DNA of 64,000 nucleotides from JACKIP01 sp963710165. GTDB taxonomy: Bacteria; Pseudomonadota; Alphaproteobacteria; Micavibrionales; Micavibrionaceae. The stretch is from the NCBI GenBank assembly GCA_963710165.1, contig CAVPYZ010000005.1, positions 62,001 to 126,000 on the forward strand, in the 5' to 3' direction. Both the position numbers and the translations under genes were made by a program. Each line of letters opens with the position of its first letter. The first letter of the stretch is position 1. Below are positions 1-8,149 of this stretch, piece by piece. The notes under the pieces were generated by a model. The model had not been told where the DNA came from and searched no databases. It saw only the letters and a list, made by a program, of their open reading frames with translations.

Positions 1-696
1 GATATGATGCTCACCGCGTAAGTTAAGCATGTGACGGGCCAAAGAAAAATTTAATTGTAACCCAACGAACGGGCCATACCAGTCCGCAGTATATTCGGAA
101 TCAAGTCCTGTGAAACGACCTGTATCGGGAATGGTCTGATTCCCCTCGGTAATTACATATTCCTGACGATGAAAGCCGTAGCCAAAAACGGGCCCAGCGG
201 TTAAGGATGAACGTGATGAGCGTCCCTCGGCAATGTTAAACTGGTACCCTGCCGCAATTTTACCGCCATAGCTATATCCTCTATTGGCATTATTATTTGA
301 GCGTGAGAATTCCAGCGTGCGGTCATCCCCGAAATAATCTGAATCCTGATTATCGCCGTCAACTGTGCGACCTCCGACCGCTTCCGCTTCTAATAGTAAA
401 TTGCCTCTCAAAATACCGATATCGGCGGGGACAATATGAACAAGCTTGCCCTTGATCTCAAAAACACGAATATCCGACCATGTCAGCTCGGATAAAATAT
501 TTGGCGTTGTAACACCGTCAAGGTCGGAAGCAATATTCCAGTCAAACTCATTATCGCGCAGCCCTGTACTAAAGCTGAACGTCGTGCGATTATCATTAAT
601 ACCGTAACGATAATAAGGGTCTGCCGTCACAGCCGTCGCCCCCGTAAGTGTTATGGCTGCCGCCAATATAAATGAATTATAATTCCCAAATCCCAT
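1..696 (-). CDS. Outer-membrane beta-barrel protein, distantly omptin-like (3' end outside window)
   Basis: The minus-strand frame is open from ATG at 696 to the window edge, giving 232 residues and no stop. Residues 1-26 form a signal peptide ending around TAVTA. The rest alternates polar and aromatic residues in the manner of beta strands. Motifs such as PNILSELTW, an acidic loop (GDNQDSDYFGDD) and an ADWYGPFVGL strand recall omptin-fold barrels, in which acidic loop residues form the protease site. I cannot show protease activity: the C-terminal half, where the omptin Asp-His pair would lie, is missing. It could equally be a plain porin-like barrel. It faces away from the next gene and seems to be chromosomal flank outside the tRNA-His element. 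Confidence 0.7.
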   Translation of the reverse strand, partial: MGFGNYNSFILAAAITLTGATAVTADPYYRYGINDNRTTFSFSTGLRDNEFDWNIASDLDGVTTPNILSELTWSDIRVFEIKGKLVHIVPADIGILRGNLLLEAEAVGGRTVDGDNQDSDYFGDDRTLEFSRSNNNANRGYSYGGKIAAGYQFNIAEGRSSRSSLTAGPVFGYGFHRQEYVITEGNQTIPDTGRFTGLDSEYTADWYGPFVGLQLNFSLARHMLNLRGEHHI

Positions 697-868
697 AATT
701 TTCCCTCAATTTTGATAGCGATATAATAAGTAATTAAAATAATTACGCAAATTTGTCACGAGATTATTTTAATTTGCAGGACTACTTCATTAATTAAAAA
801 AAATGTGAGTGCTTAACTGAATTTACTATATAAGTTTTCTGCTAACAGCTTTTGTCAGGATATAAAAA

Positions 869-1168
869 ATGGATAAATTACAAGACGCAAATAAATGGGA
901 ATTATGTCCCGAGCCGGAAATTGGCGATACTTTGAAATGGAACGAGCCATTGTGGGCAGAGCCAAATAAACCGCGTGGTAAGCCGGATAAAATAGGCGAA
1001 CAAAAAATAACTGCGACTTTGATAAAAGCAGGCGATGTTTTTGAATTAAAAGTTTTGGAGGTTGAAAAAATATCCCCCCCAGACGCAATTATCAAAGTGA
1101 AAGAGGGCGACTCAATTCGTCGCAAAAAAACAAGTATTGAGCGCGGTGCGTGTCATAAAAAAGTTTGA
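869..1168 (+). CDS. Small hypothetical protein, 99 aa
   Basis: A 99-residue, highly charged soluble protein rich in Lys and Glu, with no signal peptide or membrane segment. A weak purine-rich ribosome site (AGGA) lies just upstream of the ATG. I recognise no family. It lies between the beta-barrel gene and the left end repeat of the tRNA-His element, so it is probably chromosomal rather than element cargo. A minus-strand reading frame of similar length covers the same bases, but its protein looks non-native. The main uncertainty is whether this is a real gene at all. Confidence 0.5.
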   Translation: MDKLQDANKWELCPEPEIGDTLKWNEPLWAEPNKPRGKPDKIGEQKITATLIKAGDVFELKVLEVEKISPPDAIIKVKEGDSIRRKKTSIERGACHKKV

Positions 1169-1416
1169 TGGTAAAAAACATACACCAAACAAGTTTGTCT
1201 AATTCATTAATTACAACTAGGCAAAGCTATACTAGATCTAAATTTAATTGAATGTGTTTGTAAGGGTAAGTGGGGCACTGACGGGGTTCATATTAAGTAT
1301 CTAAGTATATGTTTAATATCAATAAATTATTTAATATTATTAAAAGCACCCCTTAATCCACCCCCTTATTTGTTTTCTTAATCGTATTTAACCGATATGA
1401 AAAAGGAAAAAATATC
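1169..1416. other. AT-rich intergenic region holding the left end of the tRNA-His element
   Basis: About 250 bases with no credible reading frame. It contains the tRNA-His-like attachment repeat (1250-1287), followed by a very AT-rich stretch (1290-1360) that probably holds the promoter for the plus-strand genes starting at 1417. I see no terminator hairpin with a T-run. Confidence 0.6.
1250..1287. repeat. Left attachment-site repeat of the tRNA-His element
   Basis: GAATGTGT at 1250-1257, TAAGTGGGGC at 1267-1276 and ACTGACGGGG at 1277-1286 recur in the same order at 9544-9551, 9561-9570 and 9572-9581. The spacing between the first two blocks is identical, and one extra base separates the last two in the right copy. 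The right copy is the 3' end (acceptor and T arm) of tRNA-His, so the left copy is the displaced tRNA tail left by site-specific integration. Confidence 0.75.
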
Positions 1417-1926
1417 ATGATTAAAAATAACGTAACGAAAATATCAGAGACAGAAAAGCCTAATACTTATGAAGGCAATAAAGAGGTTGAAGCCGCTCGC
1501 ATTGTTCTTAAAGAGAATATAGGTAAGCTTGAAACCCTGCAAGAAGGGTTGCTCAAGTTGTCACTTGATTTAGGTCTTACGTCTAGTATAGCGCAGGCCA
1601 TAAGTCTTACGGTTGACCCTGAAAATACCTTAAATGAATATTGGGGTGAGCGTAATCTCTATCGGGAGCAAGTGCGAAAATTGGAAATGGAGATTTTAGA
1701 ACTTAAGCGGGGGGAGTATCAACGCCATGAAACTTTTCATGCCTTGATCAAGCCAGTTCGGGAATTATCGGCATTGGCAGATATTCTTGATGAAAGATAT
1801 GGCTGTTATGATACGACCGATGGATGGGTGATATACCAGACAACCGAAAAAATTAAAGATTTAAAGAAACGCTATTTCAACAATTCAGAAGAAGTATTAG
1901 AAGACGATAAAGAAGGGAGGGCTTAG
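1417..1926 (+). CDS. Hypothetical coiled-coil protein of the tRNA-His element, 169 aa
   Basis: A 169-residue soluble protein starting at ATG behind a good ribosome site (AAAAAGGAAAAAATATC). Heptad-like runs at about residues 25-50 and 75-105 suggest coiled coils, and the C-terminus is acidic. I recognise no family. It is the first gene inside the left end of the element and is followed 51 bases later by a second plus-strand unknown. These two are the only element genes transcribed rightward, so they form their own transcription unit facing the minus-strand replication genes. Confidence 0.7.
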   Translation: MIKNNVTKISETEKPNTYEGNKEVEAARIVLKENIGKLETLQEGLLKLSLDLGLTSSIAQAISLTVDPENTLNEYWGERNLYREQVRKLEMEILELKRGEYQRHETFHALIKPVRELSALADILDERYGCYDTTDGWVIYQTTEKIKDLKKRYFNNSEEVLEDDKEGRA

Positions 1927-1977
1927 CAGCTCTCTTTTTTCTTTTATTACAATCGCTATTACAATAAGCATATTAGT

Positions 1978-2385
1978 ATGAAAATTATTTTTGATAAAAA
2001 GAATGATATTTATACTACACGCCTTAAAAGGACTGTGGTTCACGTTAAATATGATAAAGAATTTTGGGCTTTGCATTGGCAGGTACTAAGCCAAACTATC
2101 CAATGTGAGGAGTCCTATTTCTGTCATAAATTAGATTGTGATCTTGATGATTTAAAAGAAAAAGACATGGCGGATGATGAATACTGTCATGATTGCCCAA
2201 GGATATCTAGCCAATGCCCTGATATTGATAACCATGCAAGCGATAAATGGAATGAAAATCCGCAAAGTTTGGAAGAGGCTAGACAGCTTATTTTGAAAAG
2301 GTATGAGAATACCGTACATAACGGCCTTTATAAAAAGAACAAAGATTTTTACAGCATTATGTATGGTTCTTGGATCATTAATTAA
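1978..2385 (+). CDS. Hypothetical cysteine-rich protein of the tRNA-His element, 135 aa
   Basis: A 135-residue protein with two Cys/His clusters in its middle: CEESYFCHKLDC (about residues 43-54) and CHDCPRISSQC (about residues 70-80). The spacing looks able to bind zinc or another metal, though I cannot assign a known finger. It follows the coiled-coil gene on the same strand and converges on the minus-strand genes ending at 2422. It has no signal peptide or transmembrane segment. Function unknown. Confidence 0.65.
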   Translation: MKIIFDKKNDIYTTRLKRTVVHVKYDKEFWALHWQVLSQTIQCEESYFCHKLDCDLDDLKEKDMADDEYCHDCPRISSQCPDIDNHASDKWNENPQSLEEARQLILKRYENTVHNGLYKKNKDFYSIMYGSWIIN

Positions 2386-2421
2386 AGTTTCTGCATTTAT
2401 TGTCTGTGGGCTAAAGAAAGT

Positions 2422-2652
2422 CTAGTTTGGCGATGATATGGTCTTTAAAAGCTCCTTATGTTCACGTAAAAGTTCTCTTAAGTTCTTCCTTTCCTCTCTT
2501 ATCTCTGCGTTATGTAAGCCATCCTTTAAAGCGTTCATCTTGCTAGCTTTCTTGCCTTTCTCAGTCTTTGCCCCTGTGCTCTTTTCCCACGGTTTCCAGT
2601 TCTTTATCAACTCTGCTTGTCGCTTCCGGCGTTCCGGTGTCCATCCATTCAT
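2422..2652 (-). CDS. Small mobile-element protein with WTPERR motif, 76 aa
   Basis: A basic, helical 76-residue protein beginning MNGWTPERRKRQAELI and continuing KPWEKSTGAKTEKGK. I recall this pattern from short proteins of alphaproteobacterial phages and integrative elements, but no function is established that I know of. I chose the ATG at 2652 because that family starts there; an upstream in-frame start at 2721 would add residues unlike it. The 5' end overlaps the end of the next upstream gene by about 90 bases in another frame. Confidence 0.65.
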   Translation of the reverse strand: MNGWTPERRKRQAELIKNWKPWEKSTGAKTEKGKKASKMNALKDGLHNAEIREERKNLRELLREHKELLKTISSPN

Positions 2653-3187
2653 TTGATTGATCCTCCAATAGTTCGTTTTCATTTTTAGATTTTCTGCCCG
2701 CGTGTGAAGGAATGTCACCATTATTTACCTGCTGATACTGGGCTTTATTATTTTGAATGTATGAGCGAGGATTTTTAATTTCTGCCAATGTACCAAGAGT
2801 CATTCGACATTGATTTTGAGCCTTTAAAGCTATGTTAGAATACATCTTCATATGATCCACATATTCGGATGATACTGTTTTACGAATAAATTTATTAAAT
2901 AGCTTATCTAGCGTATGAGCTTGGGAAATTAGAAGAGCATCTGCGTTAACTCTATCTGTCTTTTTAGAAGCTTGAATATCTTTATCAAGTGCATCAATTA
3001 ATTGTTGGAAGTCCATCTCTTCACCTATCGGCGATCCCATAGATAATATAGAAAGACCTGCGTCTATTTTTGGCTGCATGTGTAACTTAGCTATAGATTC
3101 CGCTCTCTCTTCATCTTTATCGGCTTCTATCTTAATTAACTTTGAATCATATTCTTCTTTTTGTGATTTTTTTGTTTTTTTACTCAT
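2561..3187 (-). CDS. Mobile-element protein with QQVNNG motif, 208 aa
   Basis: A 208-residue soluble protein. The N-terminal 20 residues are very basic, and a central helical section ends in LKAQNQCRMTLGTLAEIKNP, followed by QYQQVNNGD and then NELLED. I recognise this combination from hypothetical proteins of alphaproteobacterial mobile elements that sit directly before the WTPERR protein, as here. That association is from memory and was not searched. Its start overlaps the stop of the upstream TubC_N-like gene (ATGA-type overlap), so it is translated from the same mRNA as the replication genes. Function unknown. Confidence 0.65.
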   Translation of the reverse strand: MSKKTKKSQKEEYDSKLIKIEADKDEERAESIAKLHMQPKIDAGLSILSMGSPIGEEMDFQQLIDALDKDIQASKKTDRVNADALLISQAHTLDKLFNKFIRKTVSSEYVDHMKMYSNIALKAQNQCRMTLGTLAEIKNPRSYIQNNKAQYQQVNNGDIPSHAGRKSKNENELLEDQSNEWMDTGTPEATSRVDKELETVGKEHRGKD

Positions 3188-3693
3188 AATAGTTTTTTCC
3201 TTTGTTTAAAATAATCTTCACATTCTCTAAGCGTCATGGGTTGCGGTAGTCCTGATCGCACCAGAATGGCAATGGCTTCCTGTTTTCTTGCTTCATAGTC
3301 TGCGTGAGACCATGTGTAATAGTCTCGATAAGTCGTGGTGACATAATCCACCGCCGTGTTAACCATAGCCATAGAAACAATAATTTTATCATCTAAGGTG
3401 TTTGCATAGGTGCGGTGTAAATCATCGTAATGACTGTTATAAAAGTATCGCCATGAGACATTTTTTATATGTTCTCCTCCACTGATAGCCGATTGCTCTA
3501 AAGTATCTTCTATCCATTCGGTTTTAATGTTTTGCGAAAGCCAGTTTAATATCTCGGACTTGTTATGCTTTATTTGTGCACGCATTTTATCGGTGATTAA
3601 TTCTTTAGGCCTGACATGCAACTGACCATTCACCGCTTCAAGTTTTAATCCGGCATTTGAAAGTTGAGTTATAATTAAAAATGTATCCATCAA
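3184..3693 (-). CDS. TubC_N-like domain protein, 169 aa
   Basis: Residues about 8-50 (LSNAGLKLEAVNGQLHVRP, then KAQIKHNKSEILNWL-like helices) match the pattern of the small TubC N-terminal docking domain, which also occurs at the ends of primase-like proteins of mobile elements. The remaining 110 residues are rich in Tyr and Trp and are unfamiliar to me. Start and stop overlap both neighbours by four bases, so it is translationally coupled between the DUF3631 ATPase and the QQVNNG gene. I infer an accessory role in element replication. The domain call rests on pattern only. Confidence 0.6.
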   Translation of the reverse strand: MMDTFLIITQLSNAGLKLEAVNGQLHVRPKELITDKMRAQIKHNKSEILNWLSQNIKTEWIEDTLEQSAISGGEHIKNVSWRYFYNSHYDDLHRTYANTLDDKIIVSMAMVNTAVDYVTTTYRDYYTWSHADYEARKQEAIAILVRSGLPQPMTLRECEDYFKQRKKLL

Positions 3694-5234
3694 AATACCT
3701 CGCCTTCTTCTTCTCCAAAGGGGGGTGTTTTATCCGCTACTCCGCTACTTTCTTTATTTTCTGGGGCTTGCAAGGGTGCGGATAGATTTTCGTTGCCGCT
3801 ACGTAGCTTTTTATCCGCTCCCATTGTAACGGTTTGTGGATATGGTGTTGCTCCATTTAGTAGCGGAGTAGCGGATAGATAGGGGGTGTCTGGGGAAGGC
3901 GGTATATATCTAAGCCAAGCATCTTCAAACTGTTCGCGCTCATACCCCTTAAGCCGTGCTGTGCCAATAGAAAGATTCTTTGGTTTAATATTATACTCGG
4001 ATAATCTTCTGGCAAGCTGACGTGGCGTGATCCATTTACCTTTGTTGAAAGTACACCATGGCTTTAAATCATCTTCGCAAAGCTCACTAATTAAATCGGC
4101 GGTGGGTGTTTTAATCCAATGTCTGGATTCGTAAGCTTCTTGAATATCACGTAGCAACTCCACCGATATGGATAAGCTATCTTCTTCTTCACCTGATATT
4201 TTTAATGCGGCACGTCTGGCAGTTTCAGGCCAATGACCACCGGCATAATCAGCAATCGCTAATAGAGGCTCCCAGTTATCTTGTGCGCGGTCATTTAATT
4301 CCTCTGGTAAAGCAGGGAATGAGTGTTTAATGACCTCTGCTGCATCAATAGAAAGGCGTGCGAGTTGCTGTTTAAAAACCTCGAATTGCAATGGCTCTGC
4401 ATGACGTAATCGCTTCACAACTTCATCAGGCTTTTTACGCCGTAGCTCTAAAACAACCGATCTATCCATTAAAGTATCGGCTTGTTTACCAATGCCGCAA
4501 ATTGCTTTTGCGCCCCATGTGCTGAATTGCTTTGACTCGTGATTGTCACCAACCAACCGGATGACGTGCGCGGAACGTCTCGTATGACCAGAGTTGATAA
4601 TCCCCCTTGCTTCCTCATTTTCTTTTAAGAAGGTGTCGGCCTCATCGATAAGCAAAGTAGGGCAGTGCGCCTCTATCACTCTGAATATGGCAGCGGGGGA
4701 AATATTGGAAGCCATTAAGGGGCGACTTGATAACCGACTGATAAAATCCAGAAGTTGCGATTTACCACAACGCTTTTCGGGCGCGGTAATCATGGCAATA
4801 GGAGCAACCTGCACCTGATCCACAAACCATGTAAAAGCAATCCATAAAGTGGTGGCTATGGCAGTCTCAGTGTTACAAATAATGTAATATCTAACCAAGG
4901 CCTGTATATCATCTAAAAGCTTCTCGGCATCTATTTCTTCATGCCATGGCTTTATCATTTCAAATAATCCGCTATCATCCATTTGTGTCTCAGTTACTTT
5001 TCTATGCTTTGCCACTTCCTTATCTAGTGTTGTGACGTTCACGCCCATATCATCAGCCGCTTGCTTGCGGGCTCGGTCATAATCCATAGCGGATAATGTC
5101 GCCAATTTTTTAAGGCGTGTTTCATCATCCACAGGCGCGGCAGCATTAATCTTATCGCGCAGGGCTTCTGCTCCCTGTTCTTTGTGTAGGTCGTTAAAAT
5201 CCATTTTCTTATTTCCTGTATCTATATTATTCAT
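3690..5234 (-). CDS. DUF3631-domain replication ATPase/helicase-like protein, 514 aa
   Basis: A P-loop ATPase with Walker A APEKRCGKS and Walker B TLLIDEAD at about residues 155-205, followed by the long conserved DUF3631 section (for example RRKKPDEVVKRLRH and the WEPLLAIADYAGG region). Proteins of this family accompany Toprim or primase domains in phages, plasmids and integrative elements and are thought to act as helicases in element replication. The last 60 residues are low-complexity and Pro/Ser-rich. Its start overlaps the Toprim gene stop by four bases. The two together probably replace the single primase-helicase of P4-type satellites. Confidence 0.85.
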   Translation of the reverse strand: MNNIDTGNKKMDFNDLHKEQGAEALRDKINAAAPVDDETRLKKLATLSAMDYDRARKQAADDMGVNVTTLDKEVAKHRKVTETQMDDSGLFEMIKPWHEEIDAEKLLDDIQALVRYYIICNTETAIATTLWIAFTWFVDQVQVAPIAMITAPEKRCGKSQLLDFISRLSSRPLMASNISPAAIFRVIEAHCPTLLIDEADTFLKENEEARGIINSGHTRRSAHVIRLVGDNHESKQFSTWGAKAICGIGKQADTLMDRSVVLELRRKKPDEVVKRLRHAEPLQFEVFKQQLARLSIDAAEVIKHSFPALPEELNDRAQDNWEPLLAIADYAGGHWPETARRAALKISGEEEDSLSISVELLRDIQEAYESRHWIKTPTADLISELCEDDLKPWCTFNKGKWITPRQLARRLSEYNIKPKNLSIGTARLKGYEREQFEDAWLRYIPPSPDTPYLSATPLLNGATPYPQTVTMGADKKLRSGNENLSAPLQAPENKESSGVADKTPPFGEEEGEVF

Positions 5235-6031
5235 GGGTAGGCCACCAATGCGCCAACGGCTGCGGCGGCCTCTCTTGCTTTCAATATTCCGGTATTGGTT
5301 TCATTGTCGCTGTCATCATCGGCGCAAATCACCAGTTCAATCTCTGGAAATTTAGAGCGCATGACTTTCGCCACATTAAGAAGGTTGCCAGCATCAAAAG
5401 AAACAGCCACCGCATCACCTGTAAACTCATAGATACTGGCAGCGGTGGAATATCCCTCACACACACAAAGACGACTCTGTGGCGTTCCTATGGCGAAATA
5501 ACAGCCTTTTTTAAGCCCACCTTTAAGAAAGTTCTTCGATCCATCTTCGTTAATAAATTGAAGTGACTGAATTACTCCCGAAACGTTACGTAACGGAACT
5601 ACGAGCGCATTATTATAAAGTTTAATGCCATGGCTTTTAACGCTCTTGGTAACCAGATAAGGATGCTGAGCAGGAGCAGGGGGTGAAACTTTCCAAATAT
5701 AAAGTGCTTTTTCTCTTGCCCTCTGCCTGTAAGCTTCTACTTCCATTTCGCGTTCCTGCGTTGCCTTTTTTATGGACTCCGAAAATTTATATCTTTCTTC
5801 TGGCGTCATTAGGTTTTGAGACTTCGCGCACCACGTTTCATTTATGCCATGCTTCCAACTTCCAAAAGCTCCCGCCATAATTTCTTCGGCGTGAAGTACA
5901 TACCAACCGTTCAAGCTACCTTTCTTATCACCTTTAATATAGAAACGTCGCAATCTACCATCTGCAATTATCGCGGCCTTTGTCGATAGCCCTGCGGCAT
6001 CTAATGCGGCTTTAAATTCAGAGATACTCAT
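5231..6031 (-). CDS. Toprim-domain primase-like protein, 266 aa
   Basis: The N-terminal half (GWYVLHAEE, then SWKHGINETW) looks like the region that precedes Toprim in mobile-element primases. The Toprim domain is clear at about residues 175-265: LCVCEGYSTAASIYEFTG carries the catalytic Glu and LVICADDDSD the metal-binding Asp cluster. It probably makes primers for element replication together with the DUF3631 ATPase. I chose ATG 6031 rather than 6046 because it overlaps the stop of the 54-residue upstream gene as ATGA, the coupling used by the rest of this operon. There is no zinc-finger domain at the start. Confidence 0.85.
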   Translation of the reverse strand: MSISEFKAALDAAGLSTKAAIIADGRLRRFYIKGDKKGSLNGWYVLHAEEIMAGAFGSWKHGINETWCAKSQNLMTPEERYKFSESIKKATQEREMEVEAYRQRAREKALYIWKVSPPAPAQHPYLVTKSVKSHGIKLYNNALVVPLRNVSGVIQSLQFINEDGSKNFLKGGLKKGCYFAIGTPQSRLCVCEGYSTAASIYEFTGDAVAVSFDAGNLLNVAKVMRSKFPEIELVICADDDSDNETNTGILKAREAAAAVGALVAYP

Positions 6032-6192
6032 AAGCGCCCCTCCCATGAGAAATAACCATCAACAGGGATTGGCAACATTGGTACTTTATATCTTGGGAAA
6101 TATTTGCTATTCTTCAAACTGTCTTTACCCGCTAAGTATATGACATTTGAAGCCTCGCCCCGCGCGGGGTTTCTTTGTTTTTGATGTTTCAT
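6028..6192 (-). CDS. Small protein between alpA-like and primase genes, 54 aa
   Basis: ATG at 6192 follows directly on the TAA of the AlpA-like gene, and the TGA overlaps the ATG of the Toprim gene. This complete chain of stop-start contacts argues that it is translated. The product is basic and soluble, with a GEASNVIYLAGKD segment and an aromatic, Pro-rich end (MLPIPVDGYFSWEG). No family recognised. A GC-rich CCCCGCGCGGGG palindrome early in the gene could form an mRNA hairpin that tunes translation of the primase. Confidence 0.55.
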   Translation of the reverse strand: MKHQKQRNPARGEASNVIYLAGKDSLKNSKYFPRYKVPMLPIPVDGYFSWEGRL

Positions 6193-6420
6193 TTACGCCT
6201 CCGTTTTATATGCGGGGGCGCTCTCAAGATATCGGCGTAATTCATGCCCCATAATGCGGGTCTGACTGCCAAGCTTGATTGCGGCTAATTCACCTTTCTT
6301 AATCAATGAGTAAATTGTGGTTGTTTTGAAACCTATCCGGCTGCCTGCTTCTGGTATTGAATAGGGGTAGTCACCTATAATTTGAATGTTCGTTTCTTGT
6401 TGATTGCTTTGCGAATGCAT
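6193..6420 (-). CDS. AlpA-like helix-turn-helix regulator/excisionase, 75 aa
   Basis: A short protein with a MerR/AlpA-type winged helix: YSIPEAGSRIGFKTTTIYSL, then IKKGELAAIKLG and a basic strand. AlpA regulates integrase genes and excision in P4-like elements, and many relatives act as excisionases. I place the start at ATG 6420 because AAAGGAC lies six bases upstream; the in-frame GTG at 6438 would swallow that ribosome site. It heads the operon of small protein, Toprim, DUF3631, TubC_N-like and the two following genes, so it is likely the switch for that operon. Confidence 0.8.
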   Translation of the reverse strand: MHSQSNQQETNIQIIGDYPYSIPEAGSRIGFKTTTIYSLIKKGELAAIKLGSQTRIMGHELRRYLESAPAYKTEA

Positions 6421-6570
6421 GTTCGTCCTTTCGTTCACAATTAATTAAGTTTGTGAATTATATTAAGAATTTCATGTTTCGCTTACTAGCAAACTTCTAA
6501 GACATAACTGCAACTTAATCCGAGAGGGTTATGTCAGGGGTGCGGCTTTTAATCCAATTATAATAAAGCC

Positions 6571-7311
6571 TTAGCTATTTTTCGCGTTTAAATATCTGTT
6601 TATTTGTTTTGTTATAGCTTCTGCATTTGTATGAGGTTTTATATCTTCAGGAAGATATTTAAAAATTTCCACGCAGAAAGAACCAAACTGATCGTATTTT
6701 TTATTAGAATTTTTATAGATATCATTTAAGCTGAATAATAAACTGTTGAAAGGTTGGTTTTCAGTACGCCCGCCTTTATCGTTTTTTCTTTCAGCGTTGA
6801 ACTGTTTTTCATACTTAATTAACCCTCCGAGTAGTAAGGATAAATCATCGGCGATATTATCAGCATCTAAGAATGGTTCATTATCTAATTTTGCAGAAAG
6901 AGTTTCTGGCGTCATGCCCTCGGGATAAAAATGTGCTTTATATGTTCGCCAATCGCCCTCTGATTTAAAAAATGAGTTTTTAAGAGAATCTAATTCATCT
7001 AAAACTGAAAGTCTTAATTGCAGCAAGTTTGCATCACTGTATGAATTTAAGAACATTGTTATTATTTCTAATGCATTTTTTATTTCGTTGATTGTTTTTT
7101 GCTTTGTATCTCTATCGGGTGCATTTTTTAAAGCAGATAATTCTGTACCATAAAAAGTTAGAGTATCGTTGATGTCTTGTTTTAACTTAGGTGTAAGTTT
7201 ACAACGTCCTTTATTTTCAATCTCTTTAAACTGTTCGTCACTTAAAGAAAAAACATTGGACGTTCCAATTACATAACTTGTGTTTTTGCGATTATTCATT
7301 TTCCCCTGCAA
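6571..7311 (-). CDS. Hypothetical protein of the tRNA-His element, 246 aa
   Basis: A soluble, mostly helical protein. A GGRTENQPFNSLLFSLNDIYKN-like section near residue 180 resembles hypothetical proteins I remember beside integrases in proteobacterial islands, with no known function. The start is uncertain: TTG at 7311 or ATG at 7299, both next to AGGGGA. It is a single-gene unit, separated by about 150 bases from the AlpA-like operon downstream and 70 bases from the antitoxin upstream. Confidence 0.6.
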   Translation of the reverse strand: MQGKMNNRKNTSYVIGTSNVFSLSDEQFKEIENKGRCKLTPKLKQDINDTLTFYGTELSALKNAPDRDTKQKTINEIKNALEIITMFLNSYSDANLLQLRLSVLDELDSLKNSFFKSEGDWRTYKAHFYPEGMTPETLSAKLDNEPFLDADNIADDLSLLLGGLIKYEKQFNAERKNDKGGRTENQPFNSLLFSLNDIYKNSNKKYDQFGSFCVEIFKYLPEDIKPHTNAEAITKQINRYLNAKNS

Positions 7312-7384
7312 TAAATCATAGATAATAGTTTATTGAATTTGGTCATATCGTAAACGCTTTTAAAAATCACATACCATATTCATA

Positions 7385-7723
7385 TTAAGCCTTCACACTT
7401 ACTTTCATGTGATCCGGCTCTTTCACGCCTTCGCTAGCGAGCAAGGTATGTGTGACCTGATTAAGATTGTTAAGAGAGGGATTGCCGGAAGGGCTAAGCA
7501 TACGCATTAAGCTTTCCTTTGGAATATGCGTTTTCTTTGCCAAATTTGGAAACCCGATTGTGGCGTTGATATAATCGCGAATAAAGGCTTTACCGACTTG
7601 CACATCTTCTTTATTGCCCGCAATTAAAAGAGAAATACCACGCATAAGCATGTTGCGGCGAAAAGCTTTGTCTGTCTTTGCGCGTTCAATAATAGTGTCT
7701 TTAAAGTCTCGTGTGAGTGCCAT
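7385..7723 (-). CDS. Antitoxin, HigA-like helix-turn-helix protein, 112 aa
   Basis: The C-terminal half (GFPNLAKKTHIPKESLMRML, then NPSLNNLNQVTHTLLAS) is the XRE-type helix-turn-helix found in 'addiction module antidote' proteins, which neutralise RelE/HigB-like toxins and repress their own operon. It lies 102 bases downstream of the toxin on the same strand. That is the HigBA order (toxin first), though the gap is unusually wide and contains a palindrome that may be its own operator. The N-terminal 55 residues are helical and probably contact the toxin. Confidence 0.75.
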   Translation of the reverse strand: MALTRDFKDTIIERAKTDKAFRRNMLMRGISLLIAGNKEDVQVGKAFIRDYINATIGFPNLAKKTHIPKESLMRMLSPSGNPSLNNLNQVTHTLLASEGVKEPDHMKVSVKA

Positions 7724-7790
7724 ATTATATCCTTATTATAAGTCCATTATAATTCATAGACGTTCATTACTCTTCATTATCATTCAATAC

Positions 7791-7804
7791 TAACATATAT
7801 GTTA
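7791..7804. promoter_or_regulatory. Palindrome TAACATATATGTTA, candidate operator
   Basis: A perfect 14-base palindrome in the unusually long gap between the toxin and antitoxin genes. The gap is AT-rich and also contains several CATTAT/CATTC repeats. Helix-turn-helix antitoxins bind palindromes of this size, so it may control a separate antitoxin promoter. The sequence is certain, the role is inferred. Confidence 0.4.
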
Positions 7805-7825
7805 TCATTATATCCAGTACAAGTT

Positions 7826-8149
7826 TTATTGCTTGGCGCGTGGTTTTTTATATTCTTCCCAGAGTGTTTTCGCTTTTTTTATATCTTTGTCCTGTTTATT
7901 CTTTGTGCCGCCTGCCAGTAGGATGACAAGTTCTTTACCATCCATTGCATAATAAACACGCAGGGCAGGTGTGCCAAAGATACGGCGTTCCATCACGCCA
8001 TCACCGACTGATTTGTGATCCCCAAAATTGCCAAGTTGCATACGATATAAAGCCTCTGAAACACGCGTGGCATGGGTGGCAGGAATTTTTGACAGCCAAT
8101 CGCCAAATGTGCTCTTTCCGTTACCTGCGACATATTCAACAATTTGCAT
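7826..8149 (-). CDS. RelE/HigB-like toxin (addiction module killer protein family), 107 aa
   Basis: A small basic protein with the RelE/ParE-superfamily pattern: FGDWLSKIPATHATRVSEAL, LGNFGDHKSVGDGVMERRI, then ALRVYYAMDGKELVILLAGG and a basic tail DIKKAKTLWEEY. The family mostly consists of ribosome-dependent mRNA interferases. Its ATG overlaps the integrase stop by one base (TAATG), so the toxin is translated from the integrase mRNA. That ties toxin expression to the integrase and would penalise loss of the element. Confidence 0.8.
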   Translation of the reverse strand: MQIVEYVAGNGKSTFGDWLSKIPATHATRVSEALYRMQLGNFGDHKSVGDGVMERRIFGTPALRVYYAMDGKELVILLAGGTKNKQDKDIKKAKTLWEEYKKPRAKQ

